Below are positions 34,765 to 46,396 of a stretch of 64,000 nt of DNA, piece after piece (the stretch's first letter is position 1; every line of letters starts with the position of its first letter). The DNA is from Paraphysoderma sedebokerense. Its lineage: Eukaryota; Blastocladiomycota; Physodermatomycetes; Physodermatales; Physodermataceae. The notes under the pieces were generated by a model. That model was not told the origin of the DNA and did no database searches. It saw nothing but the letters and a program-made list of their open reading frames with translations. The position numbers were made by a program, and so were the translations under genes. The stretch spans positions 62,001 through 126,000 of the forward strand of contig JAHLJZ010000066.1 of NCBI GenBank assembly GCA_025602915.1, read 5' to 3'.

Positions 34765-36713
34765 ATGACAACATCCAGCATTCCCCTAAGAAGAGTCGTC
34801 GTCACTGGACTCGGTATCGTTTCTCCCCTCGGTTCGACTATCCCGTCGGCGTGGAAAAATTTGGTATCCTCGAAATCAGGGATTGTATCACTCAAGTGCC
34901 GAGAAGATGGAGTTTTTGACGAATTACCATGCACTGTGGCAGGTTTAGTGCCCATTGGTGACAACATTCAGGAGGGCCAACTCAATTTAGATACGATACT
35001 TGACAAAGGGGTATGATTGATAGTGATTGCTGAATTAACGACCTGATTCTTTGGTAAACTGGTTGTTGTGATCGTTGCTGTGGCAATGATGGCCAGAAGT
35101 ATTGATGACTTCTATTCAACCTCATCTTAACTTGGAATATGATTTGTAGGAGGACCGTAAAACCTCTCGGTTCATTCAATACGCATTATCGGCCACACAT
35201 CAGGCTCTACAAGATGCCGACTGGTTTCCGAAAAATCAGACGTCAAAAGAACGGACGGTACGAATAAGTTGTACTGTCCTTCTAATTACAGCATTTTAAC
35301 CTCGAAACCCGTTTCACGCTTAATTAAAATGAAGGGAGTTACAATAGGATCAGGTATCGGAAGTATGCAAGATATTGAATCATCTGCTCTAACCTATTCG
35401 AAGGATGGAACCCGAAGAATCTCCCCATTCTTTATACCGAAGATGTTGGTCAATATGGCCTCGGGTTGGGTGTCGATGAAGTATGGATTTCAAGTAAGTT
35501 CTTCTCGTACCAATCCGTCAACGCTTCGCAGTTACGCCCAACACTGAAGGTGTATTATGAAGGGACCGAATCATAGTGTGTCAACAGCTTGTACCACAGG
35601 TGCCCATTCTCTCGGTGATGCTATGAGAATGATTCAATTTGGAGATGCTGATGTCATGGTGGCGGGAGGAAGCGAAGCTGGAATATGTCCACTTGCTATG
35701 GCAGGTTTCATCCGGTGTGTTCGCATTTTTGGCTTTTAGGTTTTATCGCTGACCACTCACTGACCCTAATGCAAGTGCGAAAGCATTATGCACGAAGTAC
35801 AACGATAAACCATCCGAATCTTCACGGCCGTTTGACAAGGATCGCTGTGGATTCGTTATGGGCGAAGGTGCTGGAGTTGTTGTGCTGGAGGTATTTATTA
35901 TTCAGACAGTACTGACAGACTCCTTAGTTTATAATAACGCTCTTATATTCAATAGGAATACCATCATGCAAAATCCAGAAATGCTAATATTTATGCCGAG
36001 ATATGTGGATATGGGATGTCAGGTAGTACTCTCTGCTTTTGATACACATTGCGTTCGTTCTATTATTCACTCGCACATTGTTGTCTGCCACCTTAAAATC
36101 CAGGTGATGCTAATCATATTACCGCACCTCCGGCAGATGGAAGGGGAGCACAATTAAGTATGAAGCGGGCAATTCAGACAGCTCAGGTGCAACCGCAAGA
36201 TGTGGATTATATTAATGCGCACGCAACTTCTACCGAGCTTGGTGGGTTTCCCATGACCTCATAGTAATCATTACTTCTATTGACATACTTGCGTTCTTTG
36301 ATGTTGATTGCACCCGGCATGAATTTTTGACTGAATGTAGGAGATATATCTGAAACATCAGCCATTAAAACCGTCTTTGGCCCACACGCAAGTAATTTGA
36401 ATGTATCGAGTACAAAATCCTCAACTGGCCATCTATTAGGTGCTGCTGGTGCCGTGGAAGCTATTTTCAGTATACTAGCGATTAAAGAGGTATAGCATAT
36501 TTTACGTATGCCTTGATTAGATTTCAGTGCACTGATCATTTATTATAGAACACCGTCCCACCAACTATCAATTTACCTAACCCTGATATTTCGGCTGGGT
36601 TAGACCTGAATTATACTCCTAATGTAGCTGTCAAGAAAAGGGTAGATGTAGCCTTGACCAACTCGTTTGGATTTGGCGGGACGAATGCGAGTTTAGTTTT
36701 TAGGAGGATTTAG
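34765..36713 (+). CDS. CEM1: Mitochondrial 3-oxoacyl-[ACP] synthase (KAS II type)
   Basis: Nine exons (34765-35010, 35150-35257, 35335-35493, 35563-35714, 35776-35890, 35956-36022, 36104-36241, 36341-36489, 36549-36713) join in phase to 432 residues. Motifs are [13 protein letters not shown] near residue 10, the catalytic Cys in [30 protein letters not shown], the first catalytic His in INAHATST, the second in [10 protein letters not shown] and the closing [11 protein letters not shown]. This condenses acyl-ACP with malonyl-ACP in mitochondrial type II fatty-acid synthesis, which supplies the lipoic acid precursor. A mitochondrial location is inferred from the family. The N-terminus is short, and an upstream frame (from 34591) could add a basic presequence, so the start is uncertain. 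Confidence 0.93.
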
Positions 36714-36849
36714 CTCTACGGAATAGTATTTGTAGCAGAATATGATCCCATCTGGTCGCGGTATTTTGAAATCAAATAATTTTATTATTGGTCTTTTTCC
36801 AGCTACATTTTAGCCCACATTTAGGTATTGGCTTACAAGACTAGATGAT

Positions 36850-37644
36850 TTACAATCTAGCACGAACTTGAACTGTCTCAGCAACACGGCGAACATCTTT
36901 GCGGAGATCAAAAGTAGCAACGAAGACATTAGCCCAGCTGTTGATGTCTGGCATATATAATGGTTTAACACGGACAGTAATTTTGCTGACTTCGGTATTG
37001 GGAGCAGCACCTTTGTGGTTCTGGTTGATGATCTTGGCGAAGTACCAGAATAAGGAAATGTATCTGGCGGCAGTGGTATCGGTTTTTTCGTTGCACAAAT
37101 TTTCACCGTGAATGCGGAGGAAGACAAGGTTAAGACGGGGATAACCAGAAAGGCTGATATTTTCAAGGATAAATGGAAGTTTATCAAAAACAGCGAACTT
37201 AAGGATGTTTGTGCTGAGGCCGTTTTGGCGTTGTTCGGGGTGGATAAACATTTTACCAATCTGGACGAATAAATCTTTTCCTTCTTCTTGTTTAAAGGTA
37301 GTTTCTTTGACAGTGTTGGTTAACTCATGGGTAAAGTCAATTGGGTTATCTCCTTTGAATGGTTTAGCAGCAGAAGGAGAAATCGGGACTCTGTATTGCG
37401 TAAGAGTAGTATCGATGAGGGAACCATCGGTGGTAACAAGAATGCGAGCGGTAGCAACGACTTCAGAGGTTTCCGGATCTTGTACGAGACAAAGTTGTTT
37501 GGTTTCAATCCACATGCGGAAGGTTTCCTCCGAGGCGGTAAAGACACCATCTTGTTCGTACATTTTCCATAATTTTTCAATGGATGGGCGAAGAGTGTGG
37601 AACTCCGTAAGAGTAGGGAAGAACGTTTTCAAGTTGCTTGACAT
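36850..37644 (-). CDS. GNAT-like protein, paralogue of the gene at 52429
   Basis: From ATG 37644 the frame gives 264 residues, the same length as the plus-strand gene at 52429-53223 and about 75-80% identical by eye along its whole length. The middle carries a motif like acetyltransferase motif A: DLFVQIGKMFIHPEQRQNGL (V-x-P-x-x-R-x-x-G-L). Other blocks are FFPTLTEFHTLRPSIEKLW, FRMWIETKQLCLVQDPET, DTTAARYISLFWYFAKII and ITVRVKPLYMPDI. It is a soluble, alpha/beta-looking protein with no signal peptide. A GNAT fold is inference; substrate unknown. Upstream in-frame Met codons reach 37788 but have no counterpart in the paralogue. Confidence 0.8.
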   Translation of the reverse strand: MSSNLKTFFPTLTEFHTLRPSIEKLWKMYEQDGVFTASEETFRMWIETKQLCLVQDPETSEVVATARILVTTDGSLIDTTLTQYRVPISPSAAKPFKGDNPIDFTHELTNTVKETTFKQEEGKDLFVQIGKMFIHPEQRQNGLSTNILKFAVFDKLPFILENISLSGYPRLNLVFLRIHGENLCNEKTDTTAARYISLFWYFAKIINQNHKGAAPNTEVSKITVRVKPLYMPDINSWANVFVATFDLRKDVRRVAETVQVRARL

Positions 37645-38656
37645 TACTTGGAAGTCTATTAGTCTATGAGTATTAACGAAATGAGCTAAAGCGGGGAACC
37701 CAGTCAATTTATACCTCGCGGCCATGATGATCTTTTGGAAGCATATTTGGTAACACATGTTGGTCGTATGATCCGCTTCTATTGTCAAGTAGGTATTATT
37801 TTATATGATTTGCTAATCAATAGTACATATTTGGCAACATATGCTGGTCGTATGACCGGTTGCCATTTTTGAATATGAAAAGAATTCCAGATGCAGTTGC
37901 GATAATTACGCGTCTCTTTCTGGCCAGAAAGCAGAACAATGCAGCTGGAAAATCTGACGACACAATGGTTTTGGCCGTCTAAATTCCGTGAGCCGATAGA
38001 TACATCATCAAATATAGATCATAGAGTGAAGAAATGCAGCTTGTTAGATATTGTGTAGTACTTTTAGTCAAATTGTAATTAGAATATCTCCACCGGGCTG
38101 TTGTTTGATTGCAATATTTGAACATCCTTCGGGACTATCCGTTTGTCAGTGGGTGAAGCTTAGTGATCTTTGCCTCATACATTTAATGCTCAATATGCAT
38201 GCAAATAATGTATTGAATACAGAAGCGTATATTCAGACGGCTATTGATTTTTAGACAATAAAGATATTTGCAGATAATCAAGTTTTCTATTTCTTTGTCA
38301 CTCCATATACATGGCTCCTAACAAAACTTGACCAAGAACACAATAGCAACATAAAGTGATCAAAGTAACATGCGAAAGGTTTCAAATATCATTTGCATCG
38401 TTCACCAAATAGGACAGCACTTCCGCAGATAGATAGTCATATATTTTCTGTACGATCTTTCATATTGTTTTCTTCTTTGGTTATTTTGGGCAACACCCGC
38501 GAGTCGTTGCCGATAATAACAACCAAAATATAATACGTGTGGCGCGACTGTTCAGCCCCAATTTCCTACAAGACTTTTCATCATCCCGACATCAGTATCA
38601 GCTTGGAGAAATCTCAACTACCATTCATTAATTTTGGATAAAACTGTCTGATTGAT
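37645..38656. other. Intergenic with a 34-bp direct repeat
   Basis: Apart from the repeat annotated next, no gene is visible in this 1-kb stretch. Confidence 0.5.
37742..37859. repeat. Two-copy 34-bp direct repeat upstream of the GNAT-like gene
   Basis: Units 37742-37775 and 37826-37859 (catatttgg[t/c]aaca..atg.tggtcgtatga) differ at four or five positions. They are spaced 84 bp apart, 98-215 nt upstream of the minus-strand start codon. They could be paired regulatory sites. Confidence 0.75.
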
Positions 38657-39373
38657 ATGATATCCTTAATGAATATTTTTACCCATCACGACATCGTATG
38701 CGTTGTGATGAGCTACCTATCGGTTGAGGATATTACGAACCTCAATTTAGCACATTCATGCTTCAGCGGTGCGACGAAAAGAGAATTGATGGCTAGAAAA
38801 GTTGTCAAACACCCATCATTTAATTGTATCATCAGGTACTCGAAGCCGATGGTTAGCAATTGGCCTACGACTCCTGCAGTGTTACTGCCCAAACTATCGG
38901 ACTTCTTATCTCGCATCGAACTTTCCAGCATGGAACTATCAACTCTTCCTGGAAATTTAAATCTTCCACATTCCAGAGATAACCGAATCACATCGACAGA
39001 TACCCTTCTCTCAGGATCAGTAGTGCTCAGTTATTCTTGCAGTGAATCATTGTCATTTCCCGATGAATTGCAGTCCCACCAAAACTTATCAAAACCCGCT
39101 AATCTCACTTGGGCGAAAAAACCGATACTGACTCTTCCTAATTTGGTTACGCCAGGATTAGTAGTTATGAACCACTCCAGTGATAAGTTATCCTCCACAA
39201 ACAGCCTTCCGGGTTCTGTCACAAAACTGATGCACAACAACTACAAGTTACAATCTCTTACCACTTATCCGCAGACTTTAACAAGACCGAACTCCGGAAA
39301 GAATCAGCTATTACTGACCATGGGTTTTGGTCAGCCAACAGCGAAAAGATCAGATGTGTCGTTTATGGTATAA
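38657..39373 (+). CDS. F-box-like protein with degenerate leucine-rich repeats
   Basis: A 238-codon single-exon frame. Residues 5-45 look like an F-box (HHDIVCVVMSYLSVEDITNL). The rest contains loosely repeating units of about 21 residues with Leu-Pro..Leu spacing (LPKLSDFLSRIELSSMELST, LPNLVTPGLVVMNHSSDKLS, LPGSVTKLMHNNYKLQSL), as in short bacterial-type or FNIP-like leucine-rich repeats, but with many deviations. If real, it would pair a substrate-binding repeat with an SCF-recruiting F-box. The degenerate pattern leaves open that it is decaying. No introns. Confidence 0.55.
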   Translation: MISLMNIFTHHDIVCVVMSYLSVEDITNLNLAHSCFSGATKRELMARKVVKHPSFNCIIRYSKPMVSNWPTTPAVLLPKLSDFLSRIELSSMELSTLPGNLNLPHSRDNRITSTDTLLSGSVVLSYSCSESLSFPDELQSHQNLSKPANLTWAKKPILTLPNLVTPGLVVMNHSSDKLSSTNSLPGSVTKLMHNNYKLQSLTTYPQTLTRPNSGKNQLLLTMGFGQPTAKRSDVSFMV

Positions 39374-40026
39374 AATTTTGGCTCCGTAATAGAAATTTGA
39401 ATTTCTATATTTTATGCCATCATACCATATTGTATCTTTTATTTTTTGTATTTGTTAAGCTGTCATTATGAAGTCAGATCGAACGTGACTTTCTCTCGTG
39501 ATACTGTCAACAAGTTTATATTTTAAGCAGTTGCAAGCCGAAAAGATGGGTAGAACAATTTTTGTAAAAGTCAACCTCAAAGAGTAGAAATATCATTTGG
39601 GTTACATGTTTCCCTACATTTTCTACATCCGCAAAGCGCAAAAAGTGACTCCAATACTGAGAAAAATAACCAAGATACAACTACCTCAAAAGAGCAGAAT
39701 TGCTCGTTACCATCGTTAATATCCGACCGAGAGAGTACGGGATAGAAACCATGGTTCATATCCGCTTCGTAATTCGTAGATATGTCTAAGGCAGCTGCAA
39801 AGAGCTATAGAATTTGCATTTAAATTGCTATCAGACAAGTTGCTATATAAAGTTTTTATCTATTAATTCGTTGCACGCTATTCAACTGTCAAATCGCGAA
39901 TAAAAATTTATTTTGGCGCGAGCGAATTCTGTATGCATCCCTCGTTCAAACTCCGCCAACAGTATTTCTCCCACATCTCAGAGATATCGCAAACCTGTTA
40001 ATCACTTAGAAGAGTATTATTGAAAA
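39374..40026. other. Intergenic; a possible small minus-strand ORF at 39577-39800
   Basis: On the minus strand an open frame after an acceptor-like ctctttgcag reads ALDISTNYEADMNHGFYPVL and ends with a hydrophobic stretch and a Cys cluster (LCGCRKCRETC) at TAA 39577. It has no supporting family. A plus-strand TATA-like ctatataaag lies at about 39843, upstream of annexin. Confidence 0.35.
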
Positions 40027-41656
40027 ATGATACCAACTCATCATTTTAATCCTGAGGCGGACGCTGACGGTGAGTTCATTATCGTTCATTCTTGCCGTCT
40101 CTTCTGGGCGACGGTTTTAATGACAGTTCTTGGAATTTCGTGCACCCACACTTTCTAGCAATCTACCATGCCATTCACGGCCTCGGCACCGACGACAAAA
40201 AACTTGTCGAAATAGTGTGCAGCAGACCGAACCATTATCTGGCAGGTCAAGTCGCCCAAGTCTACGAAAGCAAACACAAAAAGAACTTGATCAAGCATGT
40301 CAGTGGAGACGTAAGCGGGGATTACGGAAAGTTAATTGTACATAATGCATCCCTTTTATTCTCAATTCGTATTTATAAAAAGTCAATGTCCTCATCATAA
40401 GTTCCAATCAACATTTTTAGGTTGCTCTCGTCACCCCGAGACCAGACTTCCTTGCCACTGAAATCAAAAATGCCATTAAAGGGTAAAGTCAGAATAGTTC
40501 ATTCTAGCTCACCTTCTTCTTTAACCGACTTGTTTTTCAATTCATTCTTTATAATGTGACCTTATATTCAACAGTATCGGTACTGATGAAAGAGCACTTA
40601 TCGACTGTCTCACGCACACTCCGAATGCTCTCCTCAAAGTTGCCAAGGACGCTTACACCCGATTATTCAACACCAGTATGGATAAGGATATCAGAAGCGA
40701 TGTTGGTGGTGACTTTAGAAAAGTTTTAGTTGATTTGTTGGATTGCAATAGAAATGAGAATCCAAATGTCGACTTCAACGCTGCTAAGGAACAGGCCAAG
40801 GTATGCTGCACATTCCTCGTACACAGACTCAAACCAGTATTTTGGCTACGGTGACAAGAGTAGTGGGCATGGAAATGAATAACAGGAATTGTAAGGATTC
40901 TCCGATGAACCGCTAACAAGAATCTAAATATCATGTAGACCTTGTACAAGAAAGGAGAAGGAAAAATCGGCACCGACGACGAATATTTCATCAACGTAAG
41001 CTTGTCTTCTGCATTCTCATAACCTATTATGAACTCATCCAATTGTATTGTTGCATTCTACATAGTTCTTTACAAACCAATCGCCGCAATTCATTGCTGC
41101 CGTCGATAAAGCATATCGCGATGTAACTATCTTTGCGCAGTGGAATATAGCGTTTTCCCAGGATTAATCTCATTGCAAATGATAGGCGTATCAACGTAAT
41201 CTTGTTCAAGCAATCGACAGCGAGACTTCTGGTGTCTATGGTAACGCTTTGAAAGCTTTGGTAAGTGTTTGCCTCCTGCTTACGGTTGTTAATTCACTAC
41301 TAAAACTCACTTACCACCGCAACACAGGCGAAACCTAAAGACCTCTACTTTGCTGAACGCATCCATGACGCTATCGCTGGAATTGGTACCAATGATGCCC
41401 TCCTTCGTCGTTGCTTTGTTTTACTTGATAAACCCGAATTGCAACAAGTCGCGATAACCTACGGTAAAGTGTATGGTAGAGCGTTGGAAGACGATGTCAA
41501 GAAAGATACTGGTGGCTGGTTAGTTATTTTTCCTGTTGCATAAAACATTAATGAGTTAATACCGGATTTTAATGTCGTTGTCTGATGTAATTTTGGTTGT
41601 TTTCTTTTATTGTCTCAAATAGGTATCAAAAAGCCTTATTAGCGTTAATTCAGTAA
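40027..41656 (+). CDS. Annexin, four-repeat Ca2+/phospholipid-binding protein
   Basis: Nine exons (40027-40069, 40159-40337, 40421-40482, 40575-40800, 40939-40995, 41066-41122, 41186-41260, 41328-41518, 41623-41656) join to 307 residues, the size of a typical annexin core. Each of the four repeats has the type II calcium loop start: GLGTDDKKL, GIGTDERAL, GKIGTDDEYF and GIGTNDALL. Other annexin marks are VSGDVSGDYGKLIVAL, NALLKVAKDAY, VGGDFRKVLVDLLD and the closing KKDTGGWYQKALLAL. The N-terminal tail is short (about 14 residues) and lacks a visible S100-binding helix. Annexins bind acidic membranes when Ca2+ rises; they are absent from budding yeast but occur in other fungi. Very short exons are supported by exact phase agreement. 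Confidence 0.95.
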
Positions 41657-41773
41657 TCATGGCAATCGAATATCAGTATTTAAAATTGTGAATCGCAAAC
41701 CTTATTATTTTGGAAAACTGTTAGAACATATATTTGCATTTATATATAGATTATTTTAGAGAATTTTCGAAGA

Positions 41774-43498
41774 TCAATATATTTTTTCCTTCCCGCACTC
41801 ACAAATATTTCCTAAAACTTTGAATTCTTTACTGACACCTCCACTATTACTAAAGCTTAAACTCCTACTTCTATTTCTAGCTGAGATGTTTTCACTACCA
41901 TTATTACTTGGTAATCGCAATTTGCCAGACGAATCATCTTCTGCCTTTTCAGTCCCAAATTTGTTTAAATTGCCGACATTTTGTATTTCCAAACATCCTG
42001 TCAAAGGAGGCACCCTACTTAGCAAACCCTTTTTCAGTACACCTGGTCTCGTTTTGGTTTTTGAAAACCCGAGTCCATCTTCATCTTCAACGTAGAATTT
42101 CGTGAATGCCAGTAAATCTGTAATGTGAGTTGGATTAAATTCGTGCAGTGAACCAAACTGATAAGTGTATCGAAGAGGATGCGATAAAGCGACGACATTG
42201 GCTTGTGCACATGTGGAAAGACATTGTACTGGTTTTCAGCAGTAAGTGATATATTTTGAAGGAGAGTAAAGAAGTGTATAAGTCATCATATTAGTTATAG
42301 ACAGACGAAGTAAATTTATTGAGTCAGTACCTGGCTGTATCTGAAGTTTTCCAATTTTCAAATAGTTCCGTAATATTCGGGAGAGTTCGTCACTCTCACT
42401 ACCTCCTTGAGACTCCTCGTCTTGCGTATTATCGTTGATGAAATTATGTGACCTTAAACCGTTTTGTGGTTCCGATGTTGCTGAAACGAATTCGTGAATT
42501 CGATCAAACAATACTTGACCTGATTTCTTGGTTTCGATTTCGACGTCGACTCGGGAATGATGAACTTGTACGGTTTTAGTTGCGGATTCTACGTTTGAAG
42601 TAACTGATGGAGTAGATTTGTCATGTGGAAAGAGAGAACCGTTCTTTAAAATGGACGTATCAGAGGTATTGGAATATAGGGATGGATGAGACGACGACGA
42701 GGCGATAGTTCCGACATTAGAAGTCGATGAAATAGCATTAAAATCTCTTTTTATAGGAGACTGATCAATACATTGTGCTTGATCGACTGTAGATGTTGAT
42801 ATTGAAACCAAAGTTGACACACTGTCCGAATCATTTACGACTTTGGTAGTCCGTGTGGAACTGGATTTTATAGGCTTCTGCTGTTTGGAAGAGACCGATG
42901 ATGATGCAGGGGTCACTGAAACTATATCTTCTATTTCAGGAGTATTCTCGGACCCGGTATTCACAGTGACACAGGAAGACTGTCGTCGGCATTTTGTACA
43001 AATGAAAAGTGTCACTGGAAGTCTGGAGAGCGGATTAATGTTAGCGGATGACGGCGAAGTGATTGTTGAATGCGATGTTGCTGTTAATGAATCAGCATTT
43101 AGATTGATATTAGGATTTATAGTCGTTTTCGATGTAGAATGGTTGCTGATTCTGTTACTTTGATTCGGTGCATTAGACATTGAGATTGTAGATTTTGAAG
43201 TCACACTTTGCCTCTGATTTGAAGAAAAACCTTTTTGGACACTAATCTCTGAAGATAACTCTTCACAATCACTGTGTATTTTTGATACTGATTTGATTTC
43301 TACATTGGTTATTCTCGCCCTGCTCTTTGAACCTTTATTTTGCCCCGACTGAGAACGGTACCGAGAGACGAGAATGTCGAATATAATAGCTAAAAGAAAG
43401 AGAAAAAGCAGAGGGTAGCAAGCTATAACACATGAGATAGGTTCTTCTATATTAAACGATGAGATACGAGGGCAAAAAATGGATGTCAGGATTGTCAT
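41774..43498 (-). CDS. Single-TM, Ser/Thr-rich protein with conserved-looking C-terminus
   Basis: Two exons (42331-43498 and 41774-42228) flank a 102-nt intron and are in phase, giving 540 residues. A transmembrane segment lies at about residues 22-48 (CVIACYPLLFLFLLAIIFDI) with no cleavable signal. About 330 residues of Ser/Thr/Asn-rich low-complexity sequence follow. The C-terminal part joined by the intron is compact: CLSTCAQANVVALSHPLRYT, FNPTHITDLLAFTKFYVEDE, then a Ser/Asn-rich end with CECGKEKIY. I do not recognise a family; a type of membrane-anchored scaffold is possible. Without the splice the frame ends at 42236. Confidence 0.65.
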
Positions 43499-43917
43499 AA
43501 TCTTTTGGAGGAATTGTCGGAGAATTGTAGACTTTGAATTGTGAAATTCATCGAGCGCGGTTAATGACTGACTAAATTAGAAATCAAAATCGAATTAAGA
43601 CGAAACAATTTAAATTGATCTCATATAAACTTTAATAGTGTAAAATTTTCACAGATCTACAGATATCATAGTAGTTGTGCGTTAAAAATTCTAAGTTCTT
43701 AGCGTCATCTCAAGTGGACTGTGGTACGGGTTTTACACAGTGGTTGAGACGACTTAGAATTGCTTAATTCACCGCGAGAGGGAAAATATAAACCAAATTA
43801 AATACTATATAGCAAATTCCCTAACTAATTTTGTTGGCCTCCCATATTACACAGTGTAGCCACTTTAATATGTACAAATGTCACAAACGGTCCGCCAAAA
43901 ACGACTGCAATCTACAT

Positions 43918-45891
43918 CTACGTATTCAAGAGTCCAATGATGCTGACTCCACCACACACCGATACAACTACGAAAAACACTCCAGCGGTATCAATCACCA
44001 TATCTACATACTTCGTGTAAAACCTCGCCACACCTCGTTGAGTCATCAACGCTTTTATAAATACACTTGTCAATTTGCCGTCAAACAAAAAACCGTTTTC
44101 CTGAGCATAGAGGAAAAACCTTTTTGCAGTATCGTAGTCACCTTTGGCCAGTATTTTGAATAGTATCGATGACCAGATTTGTGGGGGAGGGGTAAAGGAT
44201 CTTGACAGCATCTCGTTAAAATAGGTGATAGCGGAATCGGTATCGTTGTGGAGAAGGAACGCAGAAATTAGGCGATTGTAAGTTTCAATGTTGGGGACCA
44301 CGTTATATTTTTGTTGAAAGGTTTTAAAGTAATGAACAGCAAGATCGAGGCCCGATGAAGTCGCCAGCGACGATGACGAGTGTGCAATCGCAGTCGATGC
44401 TACATTCCCTATACTTGATTTTGAATTCGACGAATGAGAAGCGAAGATGGGGAAGGAAGAAACAAAAGATGGAGGGGATTCTGAAGCCGGCGGTCGAATA
44501 TCAGTCAGAGCAGTGATTAAATAATTCAAAGTTTTTATATTCGGCTTTGCCTCTGATTTTCCTCCGTTAAAGACTTGCGCTTCCTCGAATACTTCTTGAG
44601 CCGCCATAGGATTATACATCCTTCCATGGATATCAATTATACGGTTAATAATACCCACTCCAGGTGTTATCCCAAGATTCTTCAGCTCGTTGAATAATGA
44701 CAACGCTTTTTGATTACCCTTATCAGATTTAAGGGCGTGGTATAATAGAATCAATGATCTGTAAGTATTCTGACTGAATGTTAGATTTTCGTGCGATTTC
44801 AGTTGACGATGCAATGTTTCGATGAGATTATCATTAATCTCGTGCTTGTAGGACAGAATTGACTGAAATAGATGATGATAAGTGGATATAGTTGGCACAG
44901 TGAGATTGGTTTTAGGGGAATGTAAGAGTTGAAATAGCAATATCGTTTTCATAGACGTTTCGTGAGAGGGGGAGACGATAGAGAGGAAATGATGAATAGC
45001 CGATGAGCTGAACGAGATTTGATAGTCGATGCCATCTTGAATTAATTCGTATGTCCTAGATATTATAACTTTATCTTTCTCCGTGAACTGAACAGTCGGT
45101 CGCCATTCGGATTCAGAATCATTCTGGTTTGTCAGTACAGACCTCCACCGTCGTCGCCGTTCACTGGAAGGTGATGAGGATGTAGCATCTTCAGAGTCTT
45201 TATTGATTGAAGTTGTTTTCGAATACGATAGTGATTCTTCAAACGTCGCCAGTATGCTTCCAAGTAGAGCAGGATTCATATATCTCAAGTAATTCTTTGA
45301 CTTTAAGTCTTGATAACACTGCCATATGTAGTCAACTTGTGGCTTCTTCGTTTTAGTAAGATAATTCTCTAGATGACTCATTGACTTTATTGCTTGATTT
45401 TCTCGCTGTGAAACCGTACGGCGTCGTTTCGATGAAGATGATTTCGACCGAGAAGTGGGTTGGGATTTTGATGTCGACGGAATAGGTTTAAGAATTGGAT
45501 CGACAAATTTTGATCGAACGTTGGCGTCAGGCCATAATGAATCTATACTTTTGAATTCTTCTTTCGGCCTTTTGAATTTGGAGAAGTTTTGTAGATGAAG
45601 ACTAGTTTGATGGATTGCATCATTTTCGGCCGCAAGTGCAGTAGAGTGTGAGCGTCCAACGGAATGCCGAATTCCATACAAATGATTTGTTCTCAATGAA
45701 ACAAGAGTTGTTGAAATTATATATTCTATACGCAGACTGCGGTTTTGTATTGGAGGTATTGACGATAATGGATTTGACCGAAACTTCCGGTACTGCAGAT
45801 AACTGCAACGACTACGCCCAACGAAGAATGGCAACAGTGGAGACAACCGACCTTGTTTAAACCGATTAGCTGAGCAAGGTATCATTGTCAT
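43918..45891 (-). CDS. Pentatricopeptide-repeat protein, probably mitochondrial
   Basis: A 657-codon single-exon frame. The first 60 residues are basic and low in acidic residues (NRFKQGRLSPLLPFFVGRSR), like a mitochondrial presequence. From about residue 330 there are 35-residue helical hairpins of PPR type: TYHHLFQSILSYKHEINDN, TYRSLILLYHALKSDKGNQK, IINRIIDIHGRMYNPMAAQE, ETYNRLISAFLLHNDTDSAI and IWSSILFKILAKGDYDTAKR. The last 20 residues are hydrophobic (GVFFVVVSVCGGVSIIGLL), which suggests a C-terminal membrane anchor, unusual for this family. PPR proteins bind organellar RNA; the target is unknown. A coiled, Ser-rich region separates presequence and repeats. Confidence 0.85.
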   Translation of the reverse strand: MTMIPCSANRFKQGRLSPLLPFFVGRSRCSYLQYRKFRSNPLSSIPPIQNRSLRIEYIISTTLVSLRTNHLYGIRHSVGRSHSTALAAENDAIHQTSLHLQNFSKFKRPKEEFKSIDSLWPDANVRSKFVDPILKPIPSTSKSQPTSRSKSSSSKRRRTVSQRENQAIKSMSHLENYLTKTKKPQVDYIWQCYQDLKSKNYLRYMNPALLGSILATFEESLSYSKTTSINKDSEDATSSSPSSERRRRWRSVLTNQNDSESEWRPTVQFTEKDKVIISRTYELIQDGIDYQISFSSSAIHHFLSIVSPSHETSMKTILLFQLLHSPKTNLTVPTISTYHHLFQSILSYKHEINDNLIETLHRQLKSHENLTFSQNTYRSLILLYHALKSDKGNQKALSLFNELKNLGITPGVGIINRIIDIHGRMYNPMAAQEVFEEAQVFNGGKSEAKPNIKTLNYLITALTDIRPPASESPPSFVSSFPIFASHSSNSKSSIGNVASTAIAHSSSSLATSSGLDLAVHYFKTFQQKYNVVPNIETYNRLISAFLLHNDTDSAITYFNEMLSRSFTPPPQIWSSILFKILAKGDYDTAKRFFLYAQENGFLFDGKLTSVFIKALMTQRGVARFYTKYVDMVIDTAGVFFVVVSVCGGVSIIGLLNT

Positions 45892-46396
45892 GTAGTTTTT
45901 ACGTCCATAATGATAAGAGTTAATTTTTAGCGGAGAACGAACCCTTTGATTTCAGACCGGACTTGCTTATAATGAACACGTGATGGTTGCGAAAGCTCTC
46001 TGATATTTAGGTTATAATATCTCTTTGTTAATTGATTGATAAATATGTAAACATTGTATGTAATGAGGCCTTTTTACATCAATTGGGAATAATTTCAACT
46101 CAATTTTTAAACTTATTAGAGTTCTTGCTGAATCGACAGGCAGCCGTGTCATTGTGTGCTAAAAGCAAGAATCCGTTCTTGTAAACTATACTTTTTATTT
46201 ACAATTTTCCAGAAGTTCCTCCCAGCCATTACAACAGTTATATCGGTAAATTAAAGACAACAGTTAAAGGCAGACCCAATCGACAAATAGAAAGCAAAGC
46301 GAGTAAAGGACGGATTCTGATAAATACACTGAAAACTAATCATGAGGAATTTCTACATTGCCCGAAGTAGACGACTGAAAATAGCAATTATAATTT
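45892..46396. other. Intergenic between PPR gene and kinase
   Basis: 5' flank of the PPR gene and 3' UTR of the kinase; no gene seen. Confidence 0.5.

Noticed and set aside
43687-43760. Imperfect inverted repeat (aattctaagt..ttagaatt) upstream of the PPR and TM genes
   Set aside because: The arms are short and interrupted, not distinct enough from chance in AT-rich sequence.
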